A DNA stretch of 64,000 nucleotides. Origin: Polynucleobacter sp. GWA2_45_21 (GTDB lineage: Bacteria; Pseudomonadota; Gammaproteobacteria; Burkholderiales; Burkholderiaceae). Both the position numbers and the translations under genes were made by a program. This document shows positions 52,401-61,981 of the stretch, one piece after another. How positions within the stretch are numbered: the first letter of the stretch is position 1; every line of letters starts with the position of its first letter. A model generated the notes under the pieces. That model did no database searches, was not told the DNA's origin, and saw only the letters and a program-made list of their open reading frames with translations. The stretch lies in assembly GCF_001830325.1 (NCBI RefSeq), contig NZ_MHZG01000001.1:680479-744478 (forward strand), read 5' to 3'.

Positions 52401-53187
52401 GAGTACGTGTTTGAGGGACGTTAGAGCCCCATGCAATGATGAAAGTAGAGTTATACCAATCAGCAGATTCCGGCACATCGGTTTGCTCACCCCATACCTG
52501 GGGGCTAGCTGGCGGCAAATCACAATACCAATCGTAAAAGCTCATGCATACGCCACCGATTAGACTTAAGTAACGTGATCCAGCCGCATAACTCACCATT
52601 GACATTGCTGGGATCGGAGAGAAGCCAATAATCCGATCGGGTCCATGCTTTTTAATCGTATAGACATTCGCTGCGGCAATGATTTCATTTACCTCATCCC
52701 ACGAACTGCGAACGAAACCACCCTTACCCCGTAACTCCATCCACTCTTTGCGCTTAGCAGTATTTTCAACTAAATTTGCCCAAGCATCTACCGGAGATTT
52801 GGCGACCGACTTTGCTTCACGCCACTGCTTTAGCAGTCGGCCGCGAATCATTGGATACTTCACGCGATTGGCGCTATACATATACCAGCTGTAGCTTGCG
52901 CCGCGTGCGCAACCCCGAGGCTCGTGATTAGGCAGGTCAGGTCTAGTGCGCGGGTAATCAGTTTGCTGAGTTTCCCAAGTAACAATGCCGCCTTTGACGT
53001 AAATTTTCCAAGAACATGATCCCGTGCAATTGGTACCATGCGTTGAACGTACGATCTTATCGTGCTGCCAGCGCGAACGATAAGAGTCTTCCCACGTGCG
53101 GTCTTCTCCGACCGTCACACCATGGCCATCTGAAAACCCTTCTTTATCTGCAGATAAAAACTTGAGGCGATCTAAAAAGTGACTCAT
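49414..53187 (-). CDS. narG: Respiratory nitrate reductase, alpha subunit
   Basis: A 1,257-residue molybdenum enzyme that reduces nitrate to nitrite in the cytosol. Near residue 50, HGTNCTGSCSWKIYVKGG holds the unusual His/Cys ligands of the FS0 cluster. TDYPRTRPDLPNHEPRGCAR and the Asp-bearing CDLPPASPQVWGEQTD region follow. Molybdopterin-binding segments run to the C-terminus. Length is normal and the gene is intact. Confidence 0.97.
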   Translation of the reverse strand: MSHFLDRLKFLSADKEGFSDGHGVTVGEDRTWEDSYRSRWQHDKIVRSTHGTNCTGSCSWKIYVKGGIVTWETQQTDYPRTRPDLPNHEPRGCARGASYSWYMYSANRVKYPMIRGRLLKQWREAKSVAKSPVDAWANLVENTAKRKEWMELRGKGGFVRSSWDEVNEIIAAANVYTIKKHGPDRIIGFSPIPAMSMVSYAAGSRYLSLIGGVCMSFYDWYCDLPPASPQVWGEQTDVPESADWYNSTFIIAWGSNVPQTRTPDAHFFTEVRYKGAKTVAITPDYAEISKLADIWMHPKQGTDAAIAMAMGHVILKEFYFNKRTEYFDDYVRRYTDMPNLVMLEEKVLDDGRKVLVPGRYARSSDFDGKLGQTNGADWKTVAFDTAGKPVVPNGSIGFRWGPERRKDQGKWNLESKEANYGNDVKLKLSLMEDQSIHEVVPVGFPYFGGIDTPYFDANKQSDVLVQNIPAKKIILTENGVEKEVFVATVFDLLAGNYGIDRGLGGECAKSYDDNGPYTPAWQESITGVKREQVITVARQFAENAEKTKGKSMVIIGAAMNHWYHCDMNYRGIINMLMMCGCIGQSGGGWAHYVGQEKLRPQTGWTPLAFALDWIRPPRQQNSTSFFYAHTDQWRYEKLGMEEVLSPLANKEEYTGSMIDFNVRAERMGWLPSAPQLKKNPLEVVKEALAAGKDPKKYVVDGLKSGTLQMSCEDPDHPSNWPRNMFVWRSNILGSSGKGHEYFLKHLLGTSHGVQGKDLGADEARPSEVEWHDKAPEGKLDLLVTLDFRMSTTCLYSDIVLPTATWYEKNDLNTSDMHPFIHPLSTAVDPAWEARSDWDIYKGFAKKFSEVCVGHLGVEKEIVMTPLMHDTPAELAQAFDVQEWKKGECDLIPGKTAPQIAVVERDYPNTYNRFTALGPLMDKVGNGGKGIAWDTKVEVEQLRELNGRVEHGEMKGMAKISTDIDAAEVVLMLAPETNGHVAVKAWDALSKITGLEHAHLALHREDEKIRFRDIQAQPRKIISSPTWSGLESEKVSYNACYTNVHEYIPWRTLTGRQQFYQDHKWMRAFGEGFVSYRPPVDLKTIIEVKGIKPNGNKEIVLNFITPHQKWGIHSTYSDNLMMLTLNRGGPVVWLSEDDAVKAGIVDNDWVELYNANGAIAARAVVSQRVNPGMVMMYHAQEKIINTPGSEITGMRGGIHNSVTRIVLKPTHMIGGYAQLSYGFNYYGTIGTNRDEFVTVRKMRNIDWLDSEYANTVQA

Positions 53188-53207
53188 ATCAATCCTTTAA
53201 TATTTTC

Positions 53208-54590
53208 TTAGCAAGGCATTGGTGCGTTCTTACGGCTGTAATACCACCAAGTAATGAACGTACAGGTAACGTAAAAAATAATGAACGAGTACAGGGCAGC
53301 TTCAGGACCGCCTGTAGCAGCAATAGAACTTCCATAACTCTTGGGAATGAAGAATCCGCCGTAAGCACCTACTGCAGAACTAAAACCGAGCACTGCTGCA
53401 GCTTCTTTATTGGCATCACGAATTGCTTGGTCCTTGTCAGCCTGAGTATTGCCAGCGGCACGTTGACGCTCTGTCATGAAAATGACTGGGATCATGCGGA
53501 AAGTTGATCCATTGCCAATTCCAGATGTTGCAAACAACACCATAAATGCAAACAAGAATCCGTAGAAGTCACCACCCGCGCCTTTGTGAGGCAGATAATT
53601 CAAGACTGCAAGTACACCAGCACCCATTGCAATGAAGTTCCAGAATGTAACTCTGGCGCCGCCTAGCTTATCTGCCAGCCATCCACCTATAGGTCTTGCT
53701 AATGCGCCAACCAATGGTCCAAGCCATGCATAACTAAGCGCGTTAACGCCAGGAAATTGGCCCTTAATCAGCAAAGGAAAGCCAGCTGAGTAGCCAATAA
53801 AAGAGCCGAAGGTACCCAAATACAACCAGCACATGAGCCAGTTATGTTTGCGCTTAAAAATCACTGCTTGATCAGCAAAAGAGGCTTTTGCCTCAGCCAA
53901 ATCGTTCATACCAAACCAGGCAGCAATTGCCGATACCGCAATAAAAGGCACCCAAATGAAGCCAGCATTTTGCAGCCACATTGGAACTTCTTTACCGGCT
54001 TTTAAAATTATTGTGGAGTCACCACCTAAACTACCAAATACGCCTGCTGTAATCACTAGCGGTACAACTAACTGAACAATAGATACCCCCAAATTACCTA
54101 GACCTGCATTAAGGCCTAATGCCGTGCCTTTTTGCGCTTTGGGGTAGAAGAAGCTGATATTAGCCATTGAGGAAGCAAAATTTCCGCCACCCAACCCACA
54201 TAACAAGGCTAGCAAGATGAAAAACTCATAAGGGGTTGCCGGATTCTGGACTGCAAATCCGATGCCAACAGCAGGAATTAATAATGATGCCGTTGAAATT
54301 GCCGTCCAGCGTCTGCCTCCAAAGATTGGAACTGCAAAAGAATAAAAAATTCGCAGAGTAGCGCCACATAATGCAGGAAGGGATGCCAACCAAAAAAGTT
54401 GATTCGTCGAGAATTTAAATCCAACATTCGGCAAGTTCACCACTACTACTGACCACACCATCCAGACTGCAAATGCGAGGGTTAATGCCGGAATCGAGAT
54501 CAATAAATTGCGCTTCGCGATCGGCTTTCCAGTAAATTCCCAAAACTGCTTATTCTCCGGCTCCCAGCGCGAAATTACGGTCGAGGACAT
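53208..54590 (-). CDS. narK2: Nitrate/nitrite transporter, NarK2 type
   Basis: A 460-residue MFS protein of 12 segments. Signatures: RIFYSFAVPIFGGRRWTAIS, the nitrate-binding arginine helix, GLGGGNFASSMANISFFYPK and the second signature GFSSAVGAYGGFFIPKSYG. It is probably the nitrate/nitrite antiporter since it lies directly upstream of narG (21-base gap) and downstream of another NarK. Type is assigned from position and similarity by memory. Confidence 0.88.
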   Translation of the reverse strand: MSSTVISRWEPENKQFWEFTGKPIAKRNLLISIPALTLAFAVWMVWSVVVVNLPNVGFKFSTNQLFWLASLPALCGATLRIFYSFAVPIFGGRRWTAISTASLLIPAVGIGFAVQNPATPYEFFILLALLCGLGGGNFASSMANISFFYPKAQKGTALGLNAGLGNLGVSIVQLVVPLVITAGVFGSLGGDSTIILKAGKEVPMWLQNAGFIWVPFIAVSAIAAWFGMNDLAEAKASFADQAVIFKRKHNWLMCWLYLGTFGSFIGYSAGFPLLIKGQFPGVNALSYAWLGPLVGALARPIGGWLADKLGGARVTFWNFIAMGAGVLAVLNYLPHKGAGGDFYGFLFAFMVLFATSGIGNGSTFRMIPVIFMTERQRAAGNTQADKDQAIRDANKEAAAVLGFSSAVGAYGGFFIPKSYGSSIAATGGPEAALYSFIIFYVTCTFITWWYYSRKNAPMPC

Positions 54591-54614
54591 GATGTTTCCT
54601 TTTCTTTGCGATAT

Positions 54615-55877
54615 TTAAGAAAGCGATGGAATGGATTTAGCACCCATCACTTCAGATTTACGAACTTCAGTGAGATACATCCAGATAAGCGATACCCACA
54701 CTACGCCGTACATCAGCATGAATGCACTTGAACGAATCCCTGTGATATCTAAAATGGCGCCAAACATAATCGGCAGAATGAATCCGCCAAAACCACCGGC
54801 CAAACCAACAATTCCTGAAATGGTGCCGATATTTTCTGGGTAGTCGTCGCCGATATATTTGAAAACACTGGCCTTACCAAACGCCCATGCAATGCCCAAG
54901 ATGAACATGAGGCCAGTAAACAAATAAATATTTAGGCCAATGTGAAAAGTCTCAGGCCCATTAATCGTTTGGATAGTGAAATCGGTTTGGGGGTAAGAGA
55001 GTAAAAAAAGGCAAATCCAACTTACCCACATTACCCACCAAGTGACCTGATGGGCACCATATTTGTCAGATAACCATCCACCAATTGCTCTTAATACGCC
55101 ACCAGGTAATGAGAAACATGCAGCAAGTAATGCGGCGGTCCGAATTTCCAGACCAAACTCACCGACGTAGTACTGCACCATCCACAAACTGAGGCCAACA
55201 TAACCACCAAAGACAATGCTGTAGTACTGGCAGTAGCGCAATACTTTCGGGTCTTTTAGGGCTTTTAATTGATCTTTAAAGGAAATATTGCTCGTTACCA
55301 AATGAGAAGGATCGCTAGCACTAAAAATCCAAAATAAGAGTGCTGCGCCCAACATAACGCCTGCATATACCTGCGGTACTACAGCCCAACCAAATGCCAC
55401 CACCAAGGCAGGCGCTATAAATTTGTTAACTGCGGCACCAGAGTTACCAGCACCATAGACGCCCATTGCAAAACCCTGACGATTTTTTGGGAACCATCTT
55501 GCTACATAAGGAGTGCCGACAGAGAACGATCCGCCAGCCAAGCCTACGAATAGACCAATAACCAGAAAGTGCCAATATTGGCTGGCATAACTCATCATCC
55601 AGATAGGAATAACTGTAGAGAGCATCAGTAAAAACATCACAATGCGACCACCGAATCGATCGGTCCAGATTCCCAGGGGCACACGTACAAGTGAACCAGT
55701 CAAAATAGGGGTAGCTGTTAAAAGACCAAATTGAGTTGCACTTAAGTCGAGTGATTTTTTAATCGGTATACCAATCACCCCGAACATCATCCACACCATA
55801 AAGCAAACGGTGAAGGCAAATGTGCTGACAATCAAAACTGAATATGCTTTAGCGCTAGTTTTGGCTATCGAACTCAT
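54615..55877 (-). CDS. narK1: Nitrate transporter, NarK1 type
   Basis: A 420-residue MFS protein: VRVPLGIWTDRFGGRIVMFL, the glycine-rich FVGLAGGSFSVGTPYVARWF, GNSGAAVNKFIAPAL and the second signature GIVGLAGGFGGFILPIMFG. NarK1-type proteins import nitrate with protons. It is the first gene after the NarXL pair. Upstream, 55,878-55,962 should hold the nar promoter: a TACCCCT heptamer that fits NarL sites at 55,881 and one ATCAA FNR-type half site at 55,906. Confidence 0.88.
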   Translation of the reverse strand: MSSIAKTSAKAYSVLIVSTFAFTVCFMVWMMFGVIGIPIKKSLDLSATQFGLLTATPILTGSLVRVPLGIWTDRFGGRIVMFLLMLSTVIPIWMMSYASQYWHFLVIGLFVGLAGGSFSVGTPYVARWFPKNRQGFAMGVYGAGNSGAAVNKFIAPALVVAFGWAVVPQVYAGVMLGAALLFWIFSASDPSHLVTSNISFKDQLKALKDPKVLRYCQYYSIVFGGYVGLSLWMVQYYVGEFGLEIRTAALLAACFSLPGGVLRAIGGWLSDKYGAHQVTWWVMWVSWICLFLLSYPQTDFTIQTINGPETFHIGLNIYLFTGLMFILGIAWAFGKASVFKYIGDDYPENIGTISGIVGLAGGFGGFILPIMFGAILDITGIRSSAFMLMYGVVWVSLIWMYLTEVRKSEVMGAKSIPSLS

Positions 55878-55962
55878 GAATACCCCTTAATGTCATGAGT
55901 TAATTATCAAAACTAACGGGGATTAAGAATATCCTCCAAAAGACTACTTTCAAAAAGCAGTC

Positions 55963-55991
55963 GAACTATAGGCAGCTGTGGCTTATAGTTC
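55963..55991. repeat. Inverted repeat between narL and narK1
   Basis: GAACTATA (55963-55970) and TATAGTTC (55984-55991), perfect 8-bp arms around 13 bases. Minus-strand reading shows TTTTTG some bases later, so it may be a weak narL terminator or an operator. Confidence 0.5.
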
Positions 55992-56005
55992 TTTAGGACT
56001 AGTAC

Positions 56006-56683
56006 TTACGAAATAATGCCTTCAGCATTGGCAAACACTGCCACCTGTACTCGAGAAGTCAAGTTGAGCTTTCTCAAAATATGCTGTACGTGAATCTTGA
56101 CAGTAGTTTCAGCTATGCCAAGCTGCCGAGCGATTTCTTTATTACTTGACCCAACGGCAATCAAGCGGACAGTATCGATCTCCCTGGGTGATAACGTAGC
56201 CGCCAAAGAAGTATTTGAGGGCTTATCTTCTTTTCTGGTATTGGTCTTAAAGGCACTAACTAGCTTATGAGTCAGCTCCTTGCTAATAACCGACTCACCT
56301 TCAAACGCCTTCCGAATGCCAAGTAGAAGCTCGTCTTTCTCGCTAGTTTTAAGCAAATACCCCTGGGCGCCATTTTGCAAAGCTTGCATTAAATCAGATT
56401 CATCTTCGCTCACTGTAAGCATGATGACAGTCGAATCAGGGGATGCATGAAAAATATCAGGGAGCGATTGAATGCCACTGGCGCCAGGCAAATGATTGTC
56501 AAGCAAGATTACATCCGGCTTTAGAGATTTACATAAGCGCAACGCCTCAATAGCGTCCCCAGCTTCGCCGACAACATCAAAGTCACTGGCCTGCGAAATT
56601 AAAGCGATCAAACCTCGCCTAAATAAGGTGTGATCGTCAACAACTAGAATCCGGATTTTTTCCAATTTTTTCCACACCTTCAA
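56006..56683 (-). CDS. narL: Nitrate/nitrite response regulator NarL
   Basis: Receiver domain with DD (16-17), phospho-acceptor Asp62 (ILLDNHLPGASG), Thr in IMLTVSEDESD and Lys in YLLKTSEKDEL. C-terminal LuxR-type HTH LSPREIDTVRLIAVGSSNKE, IARQLGIAETTVKIHVQHIL. It should activate nar promoters when phosphorylated by NarX. The start codon is not clear: TTG 56683, GTG 56677 and TTG 56665 are in frame and no ATG exists. Close behind narX (22 bases). Confidence 0.92.
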   Translation of the reverse strand: MKVWKKLEKIRILVVDDHTLFRRGLIALISQASDFDVVGEAGDAIEALRLCKSLKPDVILLDNHLPGASGIQSLPDIFHASPDSTVIMLTVSEDESDLMQALQNGAQGYLLKTSEKDELLLGIRKAFEGESVISKELTHKLVSAFKTNTRKEDKPSNTSLAATLSPREIDTVRLIAVGSSNKEIARQLGIAETTVKIHVQHILRKLNLTSRVQVAVFANAEGIIS

Positions 56684-56705
56684 TATTGAGATAACAGAAT
56701 ATCAC

Positions 56706-58556
56706 CTACGTAGGTAAAGTTAACGATATGCAGGTTCCTGCCAATGCCTCCGAGCTCAACTCCAGCTTGGCTCCAATTTTATTGGCACGTTCCTGCATGA
56801 TACTCATCCCCACATGCGTGCTATCAACCGTATTTAGCTCTGTTGAAAAACCAATCCCATCATCAATTACTCTAAACGTCCATTTTGGCGATTGCGCTAC
56901 TTCGACTCTTACAATGCTCGCTTTCGAATGCTTTCTGATATTTGATAAGGCCTCTTGAATGACATGCATTACCTGAATCTGAACATCTGGCGCTAAAGGA
57001 AGTCCTTGCCCTTCAACAGATAGCTCAGTATGAATACCGGATTGGTGCTCGAATTTTTGTAAAGTCGTCTTTATCGCAGGTTCAATATCCTCGGTATTAG
57101 TACGCGTTCTAAAATGCAACAAAAGCTCGCGCACGTCACTATAACTTTCTCTCAAGCCTTCATCCAGCTCACCTAGGATAGTTTTGGCCTTTTCCGTAGC
57201 GGGCTCTACGATCTCATCTCTGAGCATTCCAACCTGTAATTTTAAAAACGCTAGTGACTGCGCAATTGAATCATGCAACTCTCTTGCTAATAAACTGCGC
57301 TCCTCAGAAATTGCCGCCTCTTTCTCCAAAGCTTTAATTCTCAAAGCCTCCATTGCCCCAGCCAAATGATGCGCCAAGGTCCCTAGCAAGGCCCTCTGAT
57401 CTGAATCTATCGACTGCTCCTTAGTATAAAAAATATCAATTTCGCCAAGTAAATCTTGCTGAAATAGGATCGGAACCGAAATGAGGGCGTTATAACCTGC
57501 CTTTACGCAATGCCGATCCGCCTCTATCTTTGGATCAAATGTAATTACCTGAATTTCTGCATTACCACTAGACTGCCCACAGTAACAGTCTCCAGCAACC
57601 AAACATTGCTCATCCTCGGTAATAGATGAGGGTAAATTTGCGCCAGATAATAAAAAATATCTCTTATTTGCCTGATCTGTCCAACGTATCGCGATGGCAG
57701 AAGCGTCCGTTATAGACAAAATTCGCTTTGAAAATCCCTGAGCCAATCTTTCCAGATTATCTTCTGTTGAAACGAATGAACTCAAATCATATAGCGCTTG
57801 CAAACGATTTTGTCGCTCTTGTAAATGGAATGTCTTTTCCCGGACCTTTGCCTCTAACCCGCTATATAAGTCACTAATAGTTTCAGTCATTGAATTAAAG
57901 CCGATTGCCAAATCACCAAATTCATCTTTTGCCTCGATTTGAACTCGTGTATTTAATTTTCCGGATCTCACACCATCAAAACCAATGCGCAGCTTCTCTA
58001 CTGGATCTAAAATAACGGAATACCCCACATACATGATGACTAATGTGGCAAAAAGAGAGATAGCCAACATAGCAAACTGGAATAGATGGAGCATATTTGT
58101 CCAGTAATCAACCTCGACTTCTATTGACCCGACAAACCGATCAATATTCGCAACAAAATTATCAATGCGCGATACAGAAATACTGGTAGCCTTCCTCGTC
58201 TGTAGATCATCTTTGATGCTGCTCCATTGACCAGAAATATTTAGAAACAATTGTTTATTTAATTGATTCCAAGGCACAAATAGCGGCCGAGCTGGATCTC
58301 CATATTTAAGGGTAATGATGCTGTTGTCAAACTTAGTTATTAGCTTAGTTGTTGCCGCAGCATCACCCTCATTTACCAGAAGGGCTAACTGATAAGTTTG
58401 CATTCTCATGCGGCCAGCCTCATTGATTGCTGCCGCGCCACCCTCAAGCTTCCAAGTAACCCATAAAGTAAAGCTAATAGAAATCATCGCCAACACCAAA
58501 AGTGTCGTGCCAATGATCATTAGTTTCTTTTTTAAGGTAAATTCGGTATTCTTCAT
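56706..58556 (-). CDS. narX: Nitrate/nitrite sensor histidine kinase NarX
   Basis: Two membrane segments (residues 11-33 and 158-182) border a periplasmic sensor with the P-box AAINEAGRMRMQTYQLA (42-58), which binds nitrate. Then a HAMP region (183-235), a coiled coil, a GAF-like linker with several cysteines (CLVAGDCYCGQ), a HisKA_3 domain with His428 (LLARELHDSIAQSL) and an ATPase domain (DDGIGFS). It phosphorylates NarL. The gene diverges from the TDT transporter with only 17 bases between starts. Confidence 0.93.
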   Translation of the reverse strand: MKNTEFTLKKKLMIIGTTLLVLAMISISFTLWVTWKLEGGAAAINEAGRMRMQTYQLALLVNEGDAAATTKLITKFDNSIITLKYGDPARPLFVPWNQLNKQLFLNISGQWSSIKDDLQTRKATSISVSRIDNFVANIDRFVGSIEVEVDYWTNMLHLFQFAMLAISLFATLVIMYVGYSVILDPVEKLRIGFDGVRSGKLNTRVQIEAKDEFGDLAIGFNSMTETISDLYSGLEAKVREKTFHLQERQNRLQALYDLSSFVSTEDNLERLAQGFSKRILSITDASAIAIRWTDQANKRYFLLSGANLPSSITEDEQCLVAGDCYCGQSSGNAEIQVITFDPKIEADRHCVKAGYNALISVPILFQQDLLGEIDIFYTKEQSIDSDQRALLGTLAHHLAGAMEALRIKALEKEAAISEERSLLARELHDSIAQSLAFLKLQVGMLRDEIVEPATEKAKTILGELDEGLRESYSDVRELLLHFRTRTNTEDIEPAIKTTLQKFEHQSGIHTELSVEGQGLPLAPDVQIQVMHVIQEALSNIRKHSKASIVRVEVAQSPKWTFRVIDDGIGFSTELNTVDSTHVGMSIMQERANKIGAKLELSSEALAGTCISLTLPT

Positions 58557-58573
58557 TCCACAACATAGAAATA

Positions 58574-59539
58574 ATGATACAAAGAGACAAAGAGCCCAAT
58601 TGGCTTCATCGCCTACACCCAGGACTATTTGGCATGTCCCTAAGCTTACTTAGCCTCTCCTTCGCATGGAGTAAATACTCTCACGTCACTTCAATTTCAA
58701 CTTTTTGGATTGAACGTTTTTTTCTTGTACTCGGCATCTTCATTCTATGCTTTCTAACAATACTCTGGAGTATTAAGGCGATTTTTTATCCTCAAGCGAT
58801 TAGGGAGAAGTTCTTAAACCCGGTTTTAGGCCCAATGATGGCTTATTTTCCTATTAGCACAATGCTTGCTATCGCTCTACTATTCCCCAGATTTCCGGAA
58901 TACTCTACGTTTGCTTATACGTTAACTGCTATCGCGCTCATTATTCAAGTCACCATTGCTTGGCGAGTGGTTCATATGCTCTCAATGGGTAATATGCCCA
59001 CTGACCAAGTAACACCAGCGCTGTATCTACCCATTGTTCCTGGCGGCTTAGTTGGAGGCGCTGCGTTAGCTGCAATTGGATTGCCTGGATTTGGATATCT
59101 TGTATGGGGAATGGGTCTTGGAGGTTGGGCGTTATTAGAAATGCGCATTTTGCATCGCTTGTTTGCAGGCCCTCTGCCACCGCAATTTCGCCCAACCATT
59201 GGAATTGAAATGGGTCCAGCAGCAGTTAGCACCATCACCGCCATTACGATTTGGCCAAACCTTCCAGTTGATGCCATCTTGGTAGGTTTGGGTATTGCAT
59301 CAGGTCCTATTTTTGCAGTACTCACGAGATGGCGGTCTTGGACGGCGGTCCCCTTTTCATTTGGATTTTGGTCATTTGCATTCCCTGCTGCTGCAACCAC
59401 CTCTTGCGTCATTGAGGCGGTTATACGAGGAGGCTGGCCCCATCAAGCTGCGACGATTGCAATTGCTATTTCTACTGCGCTTGTCCTATTTTTGCTAGCC
59501 CGAACAATAATCTTGTTGATTCAACAAAAACTATATTGA
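58574..59539 (+). CDS. TDT/SLAC1-family transporter
   Basis: A 321-residue protein with about ten membrane segments. HPGLFGMSLSLLSLSFAW, LNPVLGPMMAYFPISTML, TPALYLPIVPGGLVGGAA and the later PFSFGFWSFAFPAAATTSCV match the tellurite-resistance/dicarboxylate (TDT) and SLAC1 anion-channel family. Substrate unknown; anion export is plausible. Divergent from narX and close to it, so perhaps co-regulated with nitrate genes. Confidence 0.82.
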   Translation: MIQRDKEPNWLHRLHPGLFGMSLSLLSLSFAWSKYSHVTSISTFWIERFFLVLGIFILCFLTILWSIKAIFYPQAIREKFLNPVLGPMMAYFPISTMLAIALLFPRFPEYSTFAYTLTAIALIIQVTIAWRVVHMLSMGNMPTDQVTPALYLPIVPGGLVGGAALAAIGLPGFGYLVWGMGLGGWALLEMRILHRLFAGPLPPQFRPTIGIEMGPAAVSTITAITIWPNLPVDAILVGLGIASGPIFAVLTRWRSWTAVPFSFGFWSFAFPAAATTSCVIEAVIRGGWPHQAATIAIAISTALVLFLLARTIILLIQQKLY

Positions 59540-59560
59540 ACTCACTGCATCCACAGATGA

Positions 59561-61981
59561 TTAGCCACACGCTCCGACGTAACCACAACTTGTGCAGTAA
59601 TCACAGCCATCTTTTTTTATCATCGCATGAGCGCCACAGTCCGGACATTTTTTCCCAGCCATTAGGCCCCCGCCCGTGCTTTTTTGAGAATCAAGCTCAC
59701 CAATCGTAAACTCCTCTGCAGCTTTAAATTCTGTAATTCCCCTTTTGGCTAGGATATTCTCAATAGCAAAAGCTACAGCAGCCACTTCAGAGTCATGCCA
59801 CATTGGGGCTACAGCACCATCTTGCTTTTTCTTCGTTCCTAATCGAACAGGCCCTCTATCCCAAGCAACCTTCCTCATATCGCTTAAAGCTCTAGCAAGA
59901 AAGCCTCCCCGCGCTGCAAGAGAGAGCATTCGCATACTCGAAGTAATCCACTGCTGAGACTCTCCACTTTGACCTACAGGCATAAAAAATTCAATTGCCC
60001 TCTCAACACTTGCTTTCTTGCCAGCAACCACCCCCTCAACAGTCAAAAAGGAAATAATTAAATACAGCGTTTTTTGCCCATCCTGAGTCCAGTAATTAAT
60101 TTTCTCAGCCACCGCAGGTAATTCGCCATTAGGACGGCGATCCACCACTTTTTTTGACGGACTATTTCTCCAATCCTCGCCATCTAGATCTGCGCTTAAG
60201 GGATTCTCGTTTGGACTAGGAGTTACCTGCAATACCGAACCCAAAATACTATTGGGTCGATAGGTGGCCATTCCCTTGAGCCTGGACTTCCATGCCGTTA
60301 GATATAGATCCTTAAATTTCTCATAAGGATAATCTGCCGGAACATTTACCGTTTTTGAAATGGCGGTATCAATAAATGGTTGAACTGCTTCCATCATCAA
60401 AATATGATCTTCAGCAGACATTTCTAAGGCAGTTACGAAATACTCTGGCAATACATTGACGTCTCCACCCAATTCCTTATACATCCTCCAAGCGTGATCC
60501 TCAACCGCATACTCTTTCGTTGAGCCATCAGCCTCTCTTTTCTTTCTGGTATATGTCCATGAGAAAGGAGGCTCAATTCCATTTGATGCATTATCTGCGA
60601 ATGCAAGACTCACTGTTCCAGTAGGCGCTATCGACAACAGGTGGCTATTTCTCAAGCCAAACTGCCGAATTTTTTTCTTCAAATCCTCACCAAGTCGACT
60701 CGCAAAATTTCCACCCGAAAGATATTGGTCGATATCCAAATCTGGAAATGACCCTTTCTCCTGAGCCAATGCAATTGAAGCCTCGTAGGAAATATCACGC
60801 AACTTTTCTGATATTTCCGCGGCCTTTAATCTCGCTGGAGCGCTGTTGTATGCCAGCTTAAGCATAATTAAGGCATCTCCAAGACCGGTAAAGCCTACGC
60901 CAATACGTCGCTTTGAGTGGGCCTCTAATCCCTGCTCTTCAAGTGGCCAGTATGTTGCATCCAAGACATTATCAAGCATGCGTACTTGAACCTTCACTAC
61001 TTCAGAGAATTTATCAAAATCAAAATAAGGTTCACCTGAAAACCCGAAAGGATTGACGATAAATCTGGGGAGAATTATAGGGCCTAGGTCACAACAACCA
61101 TAGGGAGGCAAGGGCTGCTCACCACAAGGATTGGTCGCCTCAATCCTCTCGCAATAATACAAATTATTGTCCTGATTAATATTATCAAGAAATAAAATTC
61201 CAGGCTCAGCAAAATCATAGGCAGATTGCATTACCGCATCCCAAACATCTCTTGCTTTTACTTTTTTGTATACCCAAATTCGATCGGTTTTTTGGTAAGC
61301 TCCATCAGCAATCAATAATTCACCAGGCTTTGCCTTGTGTATTAGCTCTATCTCTTCATCATCTTCAACCGATCGCATGAAGGCATCTGAAACGCCAACG
61401 GAGACATTGAAGTTATTCCATCGACCCGGCGTTCTTTTTGCCGTAATGAAATCTAATATATCTGGGTGGTCTATTCTCAATACCCCCATTTGCGCTCCTC
61501 GTCTTGCTCCAGCACTTTCTACTGTGGAACAGGATTGATCAAATACATTGATGTAACTACAAGGGCCTGAAGCAATTGAGGCGGTTCCTTTAACCTCGGC
61601 ACCTTTGGGTCGAATTCTAGAAAAGTCATACCCAACGCCGCCGCCACGACGCATAGTTTCGGCAGCCTGCTTTAAAGCCTCATAAATACCAGGGTATCCA
61701 TCCTCATCTAAGTCCTGAATACAATCTCCAACGGGCTGCACAAAGCAATTAATAAGTGTTGCCTTAATCCCAGTTCCAGCCGAGCTCATAATGCGACCGG
61801 CGCCAATGGCACCTGCATTGAAATTCTCCAAGAATTTCTTCTCCACTTCTTCGCGTAAAGACGGCTCTTCTACTGAGGCGAGACTTTTTGCCACCCTTGC
61901 AAAAATAGTTTGCTCATCTTTTTCACCATTTTTTAAATACTTTTCAGCTAATACATCAAAACTAATTGGCTGCATAACCAT
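59561..61981 (-). CDS. nrdJ: Adenosylcobalamin-dependent (class II) ribonucleotide reductase
   Basis: An 806-residue enzyme that makes deoxyribonucleotides without oxygen. Key parts: TLINCFVQPVGDC and MRRGGGVGYDFSRIRP early, active-site NPCGEQPLPPYGCCDLG, and SIAPTGTVSLAF. It ends with a zinc ribbon with CPDCG and CDYCTSCGY, typical of B12-type NrdJ. The start at 61981 overlaps the previous gene by 20 bases, suggesting translational coupling. It fits an anaerobic lifestyle next to the nar genes. Confidence 0.94.
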   Translation of the reverse strand: MVMQPISFDVLAEKYLKNGEKDEQTIFARVAKSLASVEEPSLREEVEKKFLENFNAGAIGAGRIMSSAGTGIKATLINCFVQPVGDCIQDLDEDGYPGIYEALKQAAETMRRGGGVGYDFSRIRPKGAEVKGTASIASGPCSYINVFDQSCSTVESAGARRGAQMGVLRIDHPDILDFITAKRTPGRWNNFNVSVGVSDAFMRSVEDDEEIELIHKAKPGELLIADGAYQKTDRIWVYKKVKARDVWDAVMQSAYDFAEPGILFLDNINQDNNLYYCERIEATNPCGEQPLPPYGCCDLGPIILPRFIVNPFGFSGEPYFDFDKFSEVVKVQVRMLDNVLDATYWPLEEQGLEAHSKRRIGVGFTGLGDALIMLKLAYNSAPARLKAAEISEKLRDISYEASIALAQEKGSFPDLDIDQYLSGGNFASRLGEDLKKKIRQFGLRNSHLLSIAPTGTVSLAFADNASNGIEPPFSWTYTRKKREADGSTKEYAVEDHAWRMYKELGGDVNVLPEYFVTALEMSAEDHILMMEAVQPFIDTAISKTVNVPADYPYEKFKDLYLTAWKSRLKGMATYRPNSILGSVLQVTPSPNENPLSADLDGEDWRNSPSKKVVDRRPNGELPAVAEKINYWTQDGQKTLYLIISFLTVEGVVAGKKASVERAIEFFMPVGQSGESQQWITSSMRMLSLAARGGFLARALSDMRKVAWDRGPVRLGTKKKQDGAVAPMWHDSEVAAVAFAIENILAKRGITEFKAAEEFTIGELDSQKSTGGGLMAGKKCPDCGAHAMIKKDGCDYCTSCGYVGACG

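Noticed and set aside
55878..55962. Complete FNR box in front of narK1
   Set aside because: Only one half site (ATCAA) is good; the other half does not match TTGAT, so I mention it but do not list it as a site.
58972..59412. Antisense frame of about 146 codons opposite the TDT transporter
   Set aside because: No family pattern, and it mirrors a well-supported membrane protein gene.
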